Shown piece by piece: positions 14,980-23,700 of a stretch of 64,000 nt of DNA. The stretch spans positions 2,418,001 through 2,482,000 of the forward strand of contig OZ245822.1 of the NCBI GenBank assembly GCA_965228545.1. Reading direction: 5' to 3'. This DNA is from HXMU1420-13 sp965228545 (lineage in GTDB: Bacteria; Bacteroidota; Rhodothermia; Balneolales; Balneolaceae). Made by a program: the position numbers and the translations under genes. The notes below the pieces were generated by a model. It saw only the letters and a list, made by a program, of their open reading frames with translations. It did not search any database and was not told where the DNA came from. Within the stretch, counting starts at the first letter, position 1, and the number at the start of each line of letters is the position of its first letter.

Positions 14980-16210
14980 ATACCCCAACAAATGGCGCAA
15001 TCACTTCATCCACTTCTTTAGCTTCATCAAAATAAGAAAGCAGCTTTAGCATCACTTCATCCACCAAAACATCGGGACAGGAAGCTCCGGATGTAATCGC
15101 GACCCTAAGCGGGCGCTTGCCTGGCAACCAATCTTTTGTAATTAATACTTCCTTTTTCCACTGGTTAAAGTGATGGACTTCGGTTTCTGATTTAAATTCG
15201 GAAGCATCACGCACATGATAGGTTGGAAAAGAGTGCTCGAGAATTTCTACCAAATGCATGGTATTTGACGAATTGTACCCTCCAACAACTACGGCGATAT
15301 CAGCGGGCTGTTTGGCTAATTCTAAAGTAGCCGATTGATTCTCGTTCGTGGCGTAACAAAGCGTATCAGAAGTGTCAGCAAAGTGATCAAGAATATCGGC
15401 TTTGCCAAATCGCTCGATGGTGGCCGCTTTCAGGATGTCCATTACTTCCTGCGTTTCGGTGGCCAACATAGTGGTTTGATTGATCACTCCAAATCGTTTT
15501 AAATCCTCTAGTGGATTAAATCCGGGAGTAGCTTTATGCCCGAAATATTCTTCAAAATCGGATAGAGGTCGTTCTTCCGTCATGATCTCAGCCAAAACTT
15601 TTGCCTCTTCGGGATTTAGAACTACCACTACCGCCGAATGATCCGCACTGTGTGAGAAAGTAGCACGGGTTTCTTCATGTTCGTGCTTGCCATGCACCAC
15701 TAAGGCGTAGTCTTTTTTTCCAAGCTGTTTGCCACGTTTCCACACTTTTTCTACAAAAGGACAGGTGGTATTAAACTGATACGGATCGATACCGATGTTT
15801 TTTAGCTCTGCCTCAATTTCCAGAGTAGTTCCAAAAGCCGGTACAATTACAACATCCTCGGATGAAAGTGAGCTGAAGGGAACCAACTGATTACCTGCCG
15901 TATCTTGCAAAAATTGTACGCCACGACCTAATAAATCCTCGTTTACGGTAGGATTATGAATCATTTCGCTAAGCAGATAAATGTTCTTATCCGGATGCTC
16001 TTCCACCGCTCGATAGGCAATATCAATGGCGTTTTCTACTCCATAACAAAAGCCGAAATGACGAGGTACAAAAAACTGAACCGGACCAAAATCTAACAGC
16101 GTCGGTGTGAGATCCTTTTTCATGGGATCGGTTATTTTTGTCGCTTCCTTCACCAATCGAATAATCGGCGACTTGTACATATCCGGTATTTGAAATTCTT
16201 TTCTTGGCAC
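14978..16210 (-). CDS. ispH: 4-hydroxy-3-methylbut-2-enyl diphosphate reductase
   Basis: The last enzyme of the MEP pathway; it reduces HMBPP to IPP and DMAPP using a [4Fe-4S] cluster. The three cluster cysteines are visible in RHFGFCYGVE (about residue 56), FNTTCPFVEKVW (about 147) and SGASCPDVL (about 382). The VHGKHEHEET and SATLELA/GGYNSSNT blocks are also family features. At 410 residues it is the long form, like cyanobacterial and plant enzymes, with an extra N-terminal segment compared with the roughly 316-residue E. coli protein. ispD and ispF lie at 59.8-61.0 kb. It converges on the YbbR gene. Confidence 0.95.
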   Translation of the reverse strand: MPRKEFQIPDMYKSPIIRLVKEATKITDPMKKDLTPTLLDFGPVQFFVPRHFGFCYGVENAIDIAYRAVEEHPDKNIYLLSEMIHNPTVNEDLLGRGVQFLQDTAGNQLVPFSSLSSEDVVIVPAFGTTLEIEAELKNIGIDPYQFNTTCPFVEKVWKRGKQLGKKDYALVVHGKHEHEETRATFSHSADHSAVVVVLNPEEAKVLAEIMTEERPLSDFEEYFGHKATPGFNPLEDLKRFGVINQTTMLATETQEVMDILKAATIERFGKADILDHFADTSDTLCYATNENQSATLELAKQPADIAVVVGGYNSSNTMHLVEILEHSFPTYHVRDASEFKSETEVHHFNQWKKEVLITKDWLPGKRPLRVAITSGASCPDVLVDEVMLKLLSYFDEAKEVDEVIAPFVGV

Positions 16211-16223
16211 TGCTGGGGTCTGG

Positions 16224-16248
16224 TTATTGGTTATTAGTTATTGGTTGA
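16224..16248. repeat. Inverted partner of the AACCAAT heptamer array
   Basis: The sequence reads GGTTATTGGTTATTAGTTATTGGTT, broken here by one variant unit; it is the reverse complement of the array at 16712-16766. It lies between the four-helix-bundle gene and ispH, so the gene is framed by inverted copies. Confidence 0.75.
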
Positions 16249-16264
16249 AGAGCGCCACTTTTAA

Positions 16265-16687
16265 TTAGTTTATGTCGTAATTAATTGGTTCTTCATTAAC
16301 ACTATCAATTTTTGATTTCTTTAGATAGTTAATATATCCATTAACAAGTTTGATAGTAATTATCGTTTGGTTTCTCAAGCCTTCGTATTCAGACTGATCA
16401 ATATAATCCTCTTCAAAAGCTACGATTAAATGATCTAAAATTTCATAAAGAGAACCCCTCGCTTGCCGATTATATTGAATATTCTCTTGGTAGTGAAACC
16501 GACCATAGCCTTCTGCGATGTTTGCAGTTACCGAACGACTAGCGCGAATTAATTGGTCAGATAATCGGTATAATTCAATTTTTGGGAAGCTCTTACAGAT
16601 CAAAGAAATCTGGCGCCTCAATTCTGCACCAAATTTCCAGACCTCTAAATCTTCAAATGTTGAAATAGGTCTCTTTTGTTTGTCCAT
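16265..16687 (-). CDS. Four-helix-bundle protein (23S rRNA intervening-sequence family)
   Basis: A 140-residue all-helical protein of the family first described from 23S rRNA intervening sequences (TIGR02436/PF05635). Typical features are FEDLEVWKFGAELRRQI near residue 10, LSDQLIRASRSVTANIAEG near residues 43-61, the FHYQENIQYNRQARGSLYE segment, and a final helix with INYLKKSK. The biochemical role is unknown; the bundle is thought to bind nucleic acid. It is not inside an rRNA gene. It is framed by inverted heptamer repeats, which hints at insertion as a unit. Confidence 0.9.
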   Translation of the reverse strand: MDKQKRPISTFEDLEVWKFGAELRRQISLICKSFPKIELYRLSDQLIRASRSVTANIAEGYGRFHYQENIQYNRQARGSLYEILDHLIVAFEEDYIDQSEYEGLRNQTIITIKLVNGYINYLKKSKIDSVNEEPINYDIN

Positions 16688-16711
16688 ATAATCTGATCAA
16701 CTTTACACGAT

Positions 16712-16766
16712 AACCAATAACCAATAACCAATAACCAATAACCAATAACCAATAACCAATAACCAA
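16712..16766. repeat. Tandem heptamer array (AACCAAT, seven units plus a partial)
   Basis: Seven exact AACCAAT units and a partial eighth lie 25-80 bases upstream of the four-helix-bundle start (TTGGTTA on its coding strand). Copy number of such perfect short repeats can change by slippage. An inverted, shorter copy sits at 16224-16248. Confidence 0.9.
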
Positions 16767-16773
16767 AATCTAA

Positions 16774-17451
16774 CTATTTAATCTTTATAAGGAGAGATGC
16801 TCCAAAAGTAGCAAGAGAATAGCTCCTTTTTCCCCAGCCAAATCGAAAAGTAATGGGAGCATAATGGAGTCTCACTTTCGTTTTCCCGAAGGCAAAATCA
16901 GCAACTGCACTAATATTACCACTGAACTCTAAATTCCCTTGCTCAAAGCGTTCTACGTCTGCGCGTCTGGCAATATCTCTTCGTTGAAAGCCGGAATAAT
17001 TTGAATAACCTGCGGTACCGCTTGAATTCACAAAAAACTTCCAAGCATTTTCCTCTTTTAGGATAGGAAATACTCCTTGCTCTAAAGAAATACCAAAAGA
17101 TCTGACAGCCTCAATGCGGGTTCCTTCAAAAAAGGGATCTCTACTGAATTTACTAAGATCGAAATCCGGGTTCGAGCCCTCGAAATAATACAATGACAAG
17201 AAATCTATAAAGGGAGTATTTGTGCCAATTTCTATACCCGTTAAATTCATATCGAAGGGAAGAAAAGTATCAGGTGCTTGAGGGTCTTTAGCTGTAAGAG
17301 AAGAATATTCAAATGAGTTGAATACGCTAAGTTTCAAGTAACGCCAATCATCGGTTTCAAAAGTTAGGTGGTTGGATGATTGAGCCCATGCCGATGAATT
17401 TATTTGACAAAGCAAAAAGCCAATAAGCAGCAAATATTGAAATCGTATCAT
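16774..17451 (-). CDS. Secreted protein, possible outer-membrane beta-barrel
   Basis: A 225-residue protein with a signal peptide (YLLLIGFLLCQINSSAWAQ). The mature part has alternating polar/hydrophobic strands and ends in regular strands (KVRLHYAPITFRFGWG, LATFGASLLIKIK). This suggests a beta-barrel. I do not recognise the family. Its start codon overlaps the stop of the upstream propeller gene by one base (TAATG), so it is probably translated in the same operon, as the last gene of the duplicated-cassette cluster. Confidence 0.7.
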   Translation of the reverse strand: MIRFQYLLLIGFLLCQINSSAWAQSSNHLTFETDDWRYLKLSVFNSFEYSSLTAKDPQAPDTFLPFDMNLTGIEIGTNTPFIDFLSLYYFEGSNPDFDLSKFSRDPFFEGTRIEAVRSFGISLEQGVFPILKEENAWKFFVNSSGTAGYSNYSGFQRRDIARRADVERFEQGNLEFSGNISAVADFAFGKTKVRLHYAPITFRFGWGKRSYSLATFGASLLIKIK

Positions 17452-18620
17452 TATTGATCCTCCCGCAAATGCCAGGGTTGGTAGGCGATGAGTTGCCTAT
17501 CAGTTTGGACAAAAAGACGATTATCGTTTACCGCCAAATGCCAAATATAGCCTCCCGGAGAAGGAGCTTTATGGGCGAGTTCTCCTGTGTTTACATCAAG
17601 GATATACACATTGCCGTGATCCGACATATAGACATACCCATTAGAGTAAACTGGTTGAATTAAGGATCCGTTAGCCTCCCACTTATACACCCATATCAAA
17701 CTTCCATCTGATTTTGAATAGCTACGTAACGACCCCCCGGTATTAATGATAAAATTATTTGGAGTGAGTAGTAATTTATCAGCATGTGTTTTTTCTACTG
17801 TTTTCCAAAGAATATTTCCGTCAACAATGTTTATAGCTATTAATTCACATTTGGGAGAATTGCCACTACTAGCAGCATACATGATACCCTCTTCGATAAT
17901 TGGTTTTTCGTAAAATCCGCAGTGATCGGTTTCGTAGCGCCAGAGTTCTTCTGCAGTTTCATAGTCTACTGCTTTAAGTAATCCTTGTGTGAACCCGCCA
18001 TTTACGTTATTTGGAGCGTTCATATATACAACTCCATTAAGATAGATAACTCCGGAAAGACCAAAAGCTGAATCAACATCAGTAATGGAGACATGTTCTC
18101 CAGTTTTGGTAATATCAACGATATTTCCACGACGTGCAATAAAATAATAGCCCTTTGGATGGATTTCATGTTTCCCAGAGGAGTTTAATTTGTAATTTTC
18201 GGTGGTATCATATTCCCAAAGTAGTTTGCCATCAGATCTAGAGAAAGCCTTGATATGATTCACTTGATTTATTACAATTTGATCGTGATCTATGAGAAAT
18301 ACTTTATCTTCGTATTCATTTCTATTGTCGATGTATGATTCCCAAAAAATCAGACTATCGCTATTCGAAGCCGCATATAGATTCGGGAAAGCGGCGAAAA
18401 TAAGGGTATCACCAACGAAGGTTGGTTTTGCGTCACCCGCAGTATTTAGTGTATATCTCCAAAGCTCATTTAATTGATTGGGTTTATCCTCTGCAGGGTC
18501 TTCTCCAAACAAGTTGCATCCATGCAATAATATTAAGAGTAGTACTATTGATCGATTTGAAAAAGCATCCTTTCCCAAAAGAAAAGGATGCTGTAATGAG
18601 TTAACTATACTAGTTATCAT
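17451..18620 (-). CDS. PQQ-like beta-propeller lipoprotein, copy 1
   Basis: About 389 residues. A hydrophobic segment ends in the lipobox-like LLHGC near residues 31-35, so it is probably a lipoprotein. The mature part has WD/PQQ-like propeller blades, such as ETAEELWRYETDHCGFYEKP, AINIVDGNILWK, RSYSKSDGSLIWVYKW and LDVNTGELAHKAPSPGGYIW, as in BamB-type propellers. It ends in QLIAYQPWHLRED, nearly identical to copy 2. The start is uncertain: the first 20 codons overlap the end of the small gene and a terminator-like hairpin. A shorter start (MLFSNRSIV) would need a one-base frameshift. No catalytic motif is visible. Confidence 0.8.
   Translation of the reverse strand: MITSIVNSLQHPFLLGKDAFSNRSIVLLLILLHGCNLFGEDPAEDKPNQLNELWRYTLNTAGDAKPTFVGDTLIFAAFPNLYAASNSDSLIFWESYIDNRNEYEDKVFLIDHDQIVINQVNHIKAFSRSDGKLLWEYDTTENYKLNSSGKHEIHPKGYYFIARRGNIVDITKTGEHVSITDVDSAFGLSGVIYLNGVVYMNAPNNVNGGFTQGLLKAVDYETAEELWRYETDHCGFYEKPIIEEGIMYAASSGNSPKCELIAINIVDGNILWKTVEKTHADKLLLTPNNFIINTGGSLRSYSKSDGSLIWVYKWEANGSLIQPVYSNGYVYMSDHGNVYILDVNTGELAHKAPSPGGYIWHLAVNDNRLFVQTDRQLIAYQPWHLREDQ
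17459..17491. repeat. 33-bp exact direct repeat, copy A (pair with 18986-19018)
   Basis: This stretch at the 3' end of propeller gene 1 is identical to 18986-19018 at the 3' end of propeller gene 2. The rest of the genes has diverged more, so the match suggests either selection on the C-terminus (AYQPWHLRE) or local gene conversion. Confidence 0.85.
18560..18592 (-). terminator. Terminator-like hairpin within the 5' end of propeller gene 1
   Basis: On the minus strand AGCATCCTTT pairs with AAAGGATGCT (10 bp, 9-base loop) and is followed by five T's. It lies just after the stop of the small gene at 18610 and inside the first codons of the propeller frame that starts at 18620. It could attenuate the downstream gene. 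Confidence 0.55.
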
Positions 18621-18984
18621 TGTTAATCCTGCTTATCCATTCTTCAATAAATTCCATGCTTGGGTTTTTATCTCCAAACTGAACACCATTGTTATCTCTG
18701 CCGCCTTTTTCGAAGGCGTACCCGTTTGGTCCATTGCCAGGTAAACTATATGGCCGATAATAGTGGCGTAATTCAAAATGATTCCACCCACCAACATCGT
18801 TACCGTTTTCATCAATAACTATGTCTGGGAAGTACCGATTATTGAGATCATTAAATGAATCATCCGCACTCCAGAGTACACTATGTGTTGTTACAACGCC
18901 ATAATTTGATTCAACATGTGTGATATAAGTAGTTCCATCCAGCATTGAACACTCCTTGTTGGATATTGAATATTGTAAACTCAT
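18610..18984 (-). CDS. Small protein resembling a hydrolase C-terminal fragment, copy 1
   Basis: A 124-residue protein, paralogue of the one at 20166-20600. Shared blocks are TTYI-x-H, VLWSADDSFNDLNNRYFPD (copy 2: ALWNADDGFDDLNNSYYPD), GGWNHFELRHY and a final amphipathic helix (FIEEWISRI). The Asp-Gly-Val/Gly-Val stretch and NHFEL recall the Asp- and His-bearing end of alpha/beta-hydrolases, but here the Asp is replaced (SNYGVVTTHSVLW) and no nucleophile motif exists. It has no signal peptide. Its ATG overlaps the stop of propeller gene 2 (ATGA). A truncated or inactive enzyme, or a toxin-tip remnant, are alternatives. Confidence 0.55.
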   Translation of the reverse strand: MSLQYSISNKECSMLDGTTYITHVESNYGVVTTHSVLWSADDSFNDLNNRYFPDIVIDENGNDVGGWNHFELRHYYRPYSLPGNGPNGYAFEKGGRDNNGVQFGDKNPSMEFIEEWISRINNDN

Positions 18985-20117
18985 TCCTCCCGCAAATGCC
19001 AGGGTTGGTAGGCGATGATCGAGGCTCCGGTTTGAACAAATAACTTATCATCAGAAACACCAAGTTTATAGATATAGCCATCACCCGAAGGAGAAGGTTC
19101 GGTGTGAACTAATTCGCCTGTTTTTGCATCCAATACATACACAGCTCCCCGATTTGATGCATATAAAAACCCCTCTAGATAAACCATATTAACATTGGTA
19201 GTACTGCCCCAACCGAAGCCCCATAATCGTTCGCCAGTCTGTTTATCTAAAGCAAATGCATAGCCAGTGCCTCGAGTAAATACATAATCATCGGTCACTA
19301 AAAAATAGTCGGCATATTCTAGAGGGTTGTCAGTTACGTATTTCCAAATAACTTGACCAGTTTCGGCATCTAATGCCACCACTTCGCTTGAGGGTGAATT
19401 ACCTTTTGTGCCCCCGTAGACAATTCCGTCGTGAAAATAAATCTTCGAAGTAAAGCCATCATTGTCGGTTTGGTAAGTCCAAAGGCTATCCGCGGTTGTT
19501 GCGTGAAATGCTCTAATGCGCCCTTGGGTGAGCCCGCCGTGTACGGTTTTAGTTTGGCCGAGATAAAGAATTTCTTCACTGTAAGTTACAGAAGTTGATG
19601 CAATAGGTATCTCAATACGATCTCTGACGCTCCCATTCCAATTTAATAGATATAAATCAGTTGGGTAACCTACAATTAAATATCCATCACTATTTAGTGA
19701 ATTATATCCAATTCTTGAAGCCGAAATACCATTAATACTATCAGAGAGCTCATATAGTTTCTCTCCATTTATCGCGTTCCAAACAAGAACATTTTCAAAA
19801 TGGGTAGAAATTATCAATTCCCGATTTGACTCATACAACATTTCTTGGCGATTGTATAAAGCCCTCCAGCCTTCGATTTCAGCCCGCCAGATTTCAGAAC
19901 CACCCTCAACAGAGATAGCCACCAACTCTTCTTCACCGGTATACACCAATTTTTCATTGTTTATGAGTAATAGGTCAGTTTTTGGGGAATCAACTAGATT
20001 TGTAGATGTATTCCAAATTACTTCAAGTTTAGTTTCGCCTTTAACTTTCGGTGTGTTTGGACAGCTCAACATAAATAACACAAAAAAATGCACCATAGAT
20101 ATTGCTAATTTATTCAT
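18981..20117 (-). CDS. PQQ-like beta-propeller lipoprotein, copy 2
   Basis: A 378-residue protein with a lipoprotein signal (SMVHFFVLFMLSC, lipobox Cys near residue 19). It holds repeated propeller blades with the W-x-x-x-T/D pattern: VAISVEGGSEIWRAEIEGW, TTADSLWTYQTDNDGF, ALDAETGQVIWKYVTD, ALDKQTGERLWGFGWG and VLDAKTGELVHTEPSPSGDG. It ends ASIIAYQPWHLREE like copy 1. Propellers of this type usually bind other proteins in the envelope (for example BamB) rather than PQQ. Location beside the small protein, in duplicate, suggests partnership. No function can be assigned. Confidence 0.82.
   Translation of the reverse strand: MNKLAISMVHFFVLFMLSCPNTPKVKGETKLEVIWNTSTNLVDSPKTDLLLINNEKLVYTGEEELVAISVEGGSEIWRAEIEGWRALYNRQEMLYESNRELIISTHFENVLVWNAINGEKLYELSDSINGISASRIGYNSLNSDGYLIVGYPTDLYLLNWNGSVRDRIEIPIASTSVTYSEEILYLGQTKTVHGGLTQGRIRAFHATTADSLWTYQTDNDGFTSKIYFHDGIVYGGTKGNSPSSEVVALDAETGQVIWKYVTDNPLEYADYFLVTDDYVFTRGTGYAFALDKQTGERLWGFGWGSTTNVNMVYLEGFLYASNRGAVYVLDAKTGELVHTEPSPSGDGYIYKLGVSDDKLFVQTGASIIAYQPWHLREE
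18986..19018. repeat. 33-bp exact direct repeat, copy B
   Basis: Identical to 17459-17491; it encodes the C-terminal end of propeller copy 2. Confidence 0.85.
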
Positions 20118-20130
20118 TTTAATCTAATTA

Positions 20131-20152
20131 GAGAGGGAGTTGTCTCCCTCTC
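20131..20152. other. Perfect 9-bp hairpin between small gene copy 2 and propeller copy 2
   Basis: GAGAGGGAG and CTCCCTCTC pair around TTGT. It lacks a clear T run on the minus strand, so RNA processing or partial attenuation is more likely than full termination. Both cassette copies therefore have a hairpin between the small gene and the propeller gene. Confidence 0.5.
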
Positions 20153-20165
20153 GTGGGTTAATGTG

Positions 20166-20600
20166 TTATAGTGTATTGAATAAGGCATCTAGCCAGTCAA
20201 CAATTTTATCATATTGCGGAGCTCTATCACCAACGTCAAAAACAATATTTCCATTTTTTTTAAGTTGGTATCCTCTTTCATAATTACGAAGCTCGAAGTG
20301 ATTGAACCCACCTTCATCTTCACCATTATCATTTAATAGTACATCTGGGTAATAACTATTATTCAAATCGTCAAACCCATCATCTGCATTCCACAAAGCA
20401 CTTTGAATATTAACTACTCCATCGCTTTTATCGGCATGTTTGATGTAAGTAGTTTTTGTTACCCATTCCCCATTCGGGTTTGATGAACAGGTGGTTTCAA
20501 TTGGGATTTGGAGGTCTAACATAGGTCCGGGTATCTCACCATTAACCGAGCCTGGTGGAATATAGTCACGATTCCTATTCGTCTTTGTTGCCGGATGCAT
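20166..20600 (-). CDS. Small protein resembling a hydrolase C-terminal fragment, copy 2
   Basis: A 144-residue protein without a signal peptide. HADKSDGVVNIQSALWNADD near residues 58-77 and GGFNHFELRNY near residue 103 look like the catalytic Asp and His regions of PGAP1/lipase-type alpha/beta-hydrolases. The N-terminal half with the Gly-x-Ser-x-Gly nucleophile is absent. Its first 45 residues (DYIPPGSVNGEIPGPMLD) look like linker. It leads the minus-strand cluster, followed 48 bases on by propeller copy 2. It could be an orphan domain, a remnant of a longer gene, or a toxin tip with a paired lipoprotein; all are inference. Confidence 0.55.
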   Translation of the reverse strand: MHPATKTNRNRDYIPPGSVNGEIPGPMLDLQIPIETTCSSNPNGEWVTKTTYIKHADKSDGVVNIQSALWNADDGFDDLNNSYYPDVLLNDNGEDEGGFNHFELRNYERGYQLKKNGNIVFDVGDRAPQYDKIVDWLDALFNTL

Positions 20601-20736
20601 CTCTTTGAACCAACTTTAGATTAAAGTAGTCTTAAAATTACCCCGATATAAGACAATTACTTATGGCTATTTAATATAGATGAGTTAATGCAAAGCCATT
20701 TGTTACAGTGCTTTTTCTGTTAGATGTAAATTTCAA

Positions 20737-23700
20737 CTACGCCGCGTCCCCAATATCATCCATCTTAACCCCAACAAGGCGACTCACCCCCGTTTCCGGC
20801 ATGGTAACTCCGTACATCATTTCGGCTTTACTCATGGTCTTTTTGTTGTGCGTGATGATGATGAACTGCGTATCGTCGCTGAAGTTTTTGATCATCTTCG
20901 CGAAGCGTTCGATGTTGGCATCATCCAGTGGGGCGTCAACCTCATCTAACACACAGAAAGGGGAGGGCTTTACCAGATAAATGGCAAAAAGTAGCGCAAT
21001 AGCGGTGAGTGTTTTCTCTCCACCTGAAAGTTGCGAAATCCCGCTGGGACGTTTACCCCGTGGTTGCGCCTTAATTTCGATGCGAGCTTCCAGCGGATCT
21101 TCTACATCTTCTTCGATCAGTAAATCGCAGTAATCATCCTCGAAAAAGAGGGTTTTAAATACTTTTTGGAAGTTCTCTCTTACTTTTTCAAAGGTTTCGT
21201 TAAATCGTTTGGTGGCCGTCTCATTAATTTCATCGATGGTGGCAAGTAGCTGTTCCTCGGCCTTATTCAGGTCTGCAATTTGTTCTTCATAAAAATCGAG
21301 TCGCTCTTTTTCTTCCTTGTACTGCTCAATGGCAAGCGGATTCACATCCCCGATTGAATTCAGTTTTTGTCGAAGCCAGCCAATGCGTTGTTTTACTTCT
21401 TCCGGCGTTTTGTCTTCCGGCATCTCAACGCCTTCAATCTGCTTCATCAGGATGCCGTAAGTCTCCCAGATGTGATCCGAAAGTCCCTGAATTTGCATCT
21501 CCATTTTTTCCTTGGCCATCGAAAGGTGATGCACAAGTTCCACATTTACATCTTTCTGATTACGAATTTCTTTGAGATTTTTCTCCAGTTCGTTAATCAA
21601 TCCGCGTTGTTTTGCGGCATCTTCTTCGGCCTTTTTCAGGGCTGCATCGGCATCGGCTTTTTTCTCTCTGTTTGTTGCCAATTCTGCTTCCAGTTCTTCG
21701 ATATGTATCGAATATTCCTGAATATTCTTCTTTGACTGCCCGGTGAGTTTATTCCGATTCTCGATGCGAGCTTGAACACTGTCGATGCCTGTTTCGGCGC
21801 GACGTACATCCCGCTCGTGATTATCCACCTTGTTGCGTAAATCCTGATGGGTGAGCTGGGCGTCGTTGTATCGACTTTGAGCCAACGAGCGTTGTTCTTC
21901 GAGCTCTTCCAGCAACGTTTTTTTAGCCTGTTGTTTCTCGTCTAATTCGGCTTTCTTTTTTTCTAATTCCTTTTGCTTTGGCAGGATGTCTTCCAACTCT
22001 TCCTGAGCGCTACCTTCATTGTTCTTCAGGTTATCTTTACGATTCACCAGTTCGCTGATGTTCTTCTGATACACCTGCACCTTGGAACTCAAGCTGTGTT
22101 GCTGTTGCTCCAAACGTCGCACTTCCTGCTCTTTTTGCTTCAACTGAGCATTCATCGCTCCAACATCAATCGCTTTATGCTTATCGATAATCTGATTAAG
22201 GTATTCAGTAAGCTTATCAATTTCTTTGAGCGTAGCCGCTTTTTCTTTTTCAAGCCGGGTGATTTTATCCTTCAATCCAACCCGCATCCCTACATTTTTA
22301 TTTTTACTACCGCTTTTAAAGAATCGAGTTTTGGTGATTACTTCCCCATCATAAGTAACTCCCATGGCGCTGCTTTTTCGTAACCCTTGATAGGCTTCTT
22401 CCACTGTATCAAACACCAGTACATTGCCTAGTAACAACTGCTTTAGCGCCGAGTATTGTGGCTTCGATTTCACAAAATGAAACAGCGATCCATCTTTCAC
22501 TTCGTACTTGGCGGAAAGCTTATCTAAGGGGATGAAAGTCGCTTTCCCTTTTCGATGTTTCTTTAAAATTTCCGCGGCCCGCTTTCCTTCTTCCAGCGTG
22601 GGCACAATGATATTATTTAGCGCGCCACCCAGCAGCGATTCCAGTGCAACGGCGTGCTTTTCGTCGGTATCAAAAACCTCCGAAACGGTAAACATTTCTT
22701 TAAACTCGAAGCGGTGGTTTTCCAGCAAATACTTCACCGAACTCGGAAAAGCTTCATTTGAATTCGCCAGATCGTTCATCAAACGTATTTCATTCAGTAA
22801 ACTCGAATGCTGACTGTGTAAAGTTCGAAGCTCGTCTTTGATTTCGTTTTGTTTGGCAGCGAAACCCTCTTTTTTGTCGCGGGCTTCATCTAATTCCTGT
22901 TCCAACTCATCGCGCTCGCCCACCAATTTTTCCAGCGTCTTTTCGGTGGATTTCTGTTCCTGATTCAGATTATCAATCTCATCGTTCAAATCAACAATCT
23001 CGTTGTTGATGCGCTCCAGATCGCCTTCTGTATTCTCAAGACGCGATTCAATTTTGATCTGCTTTGTTTGCAGCTGAGTGAGTTCATTATTGGCTTCCGA
23101 GAACTTCACTTCGATATCATACAGCTCGTTCCGCTCTTTGTTATACTGTTGCTGAATCTGCGTGTATTTCTTTTTTGATTCCTCTAAGATGCGTTCTGAG
23201 CGATCAAGTTCATTATCAAAGCCTTCCAGATTTTTGCGACTTGTACTCAACAAATCCATCAACTCTTTCAGGTCTTTTTCCCCTTGGGTGATGTCTTTTG
23301 AGTACTCACCAATCACCTTTTTTTCGTTTTCGATCTTCTCTTTGGTGATGCGGATGTTCGTCTCTGCCTCGCGAATGGCATTATGTAACTGACTCACCAA
23401 ACGTTGAGCATCTGCCTGATTTCTTTCTTTTTGAATCAGTTGACTTCGTGCCTTTTCGTCCTCGGCTTCCAGCTTTTCTGAGTTGACTGAAATCTCTTTC
23501 TTCTCTTTCTCAGCGTTTTTGATGCGTTCGCTTAGCGGAATCAATTCCTCTTCGATCTTATTCAGATCGTGTAGCGTAAGTGCTTTGTCGAGCGTTTCGA
23601 GTTCATCTTTGTATTTTTTCGCCTTCTCTGCTTTCTCAGCCTGAATTTCCAGCGATCGTGCTTTCTTGCGAAGCTCAATCAATAAATCGTCTACTCGTTG

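Noticed and set aside
16712..16766. CRISPR array
   Set aside because: The units are 7-bp tandem repeats with no spacers and no cas genes nearby.
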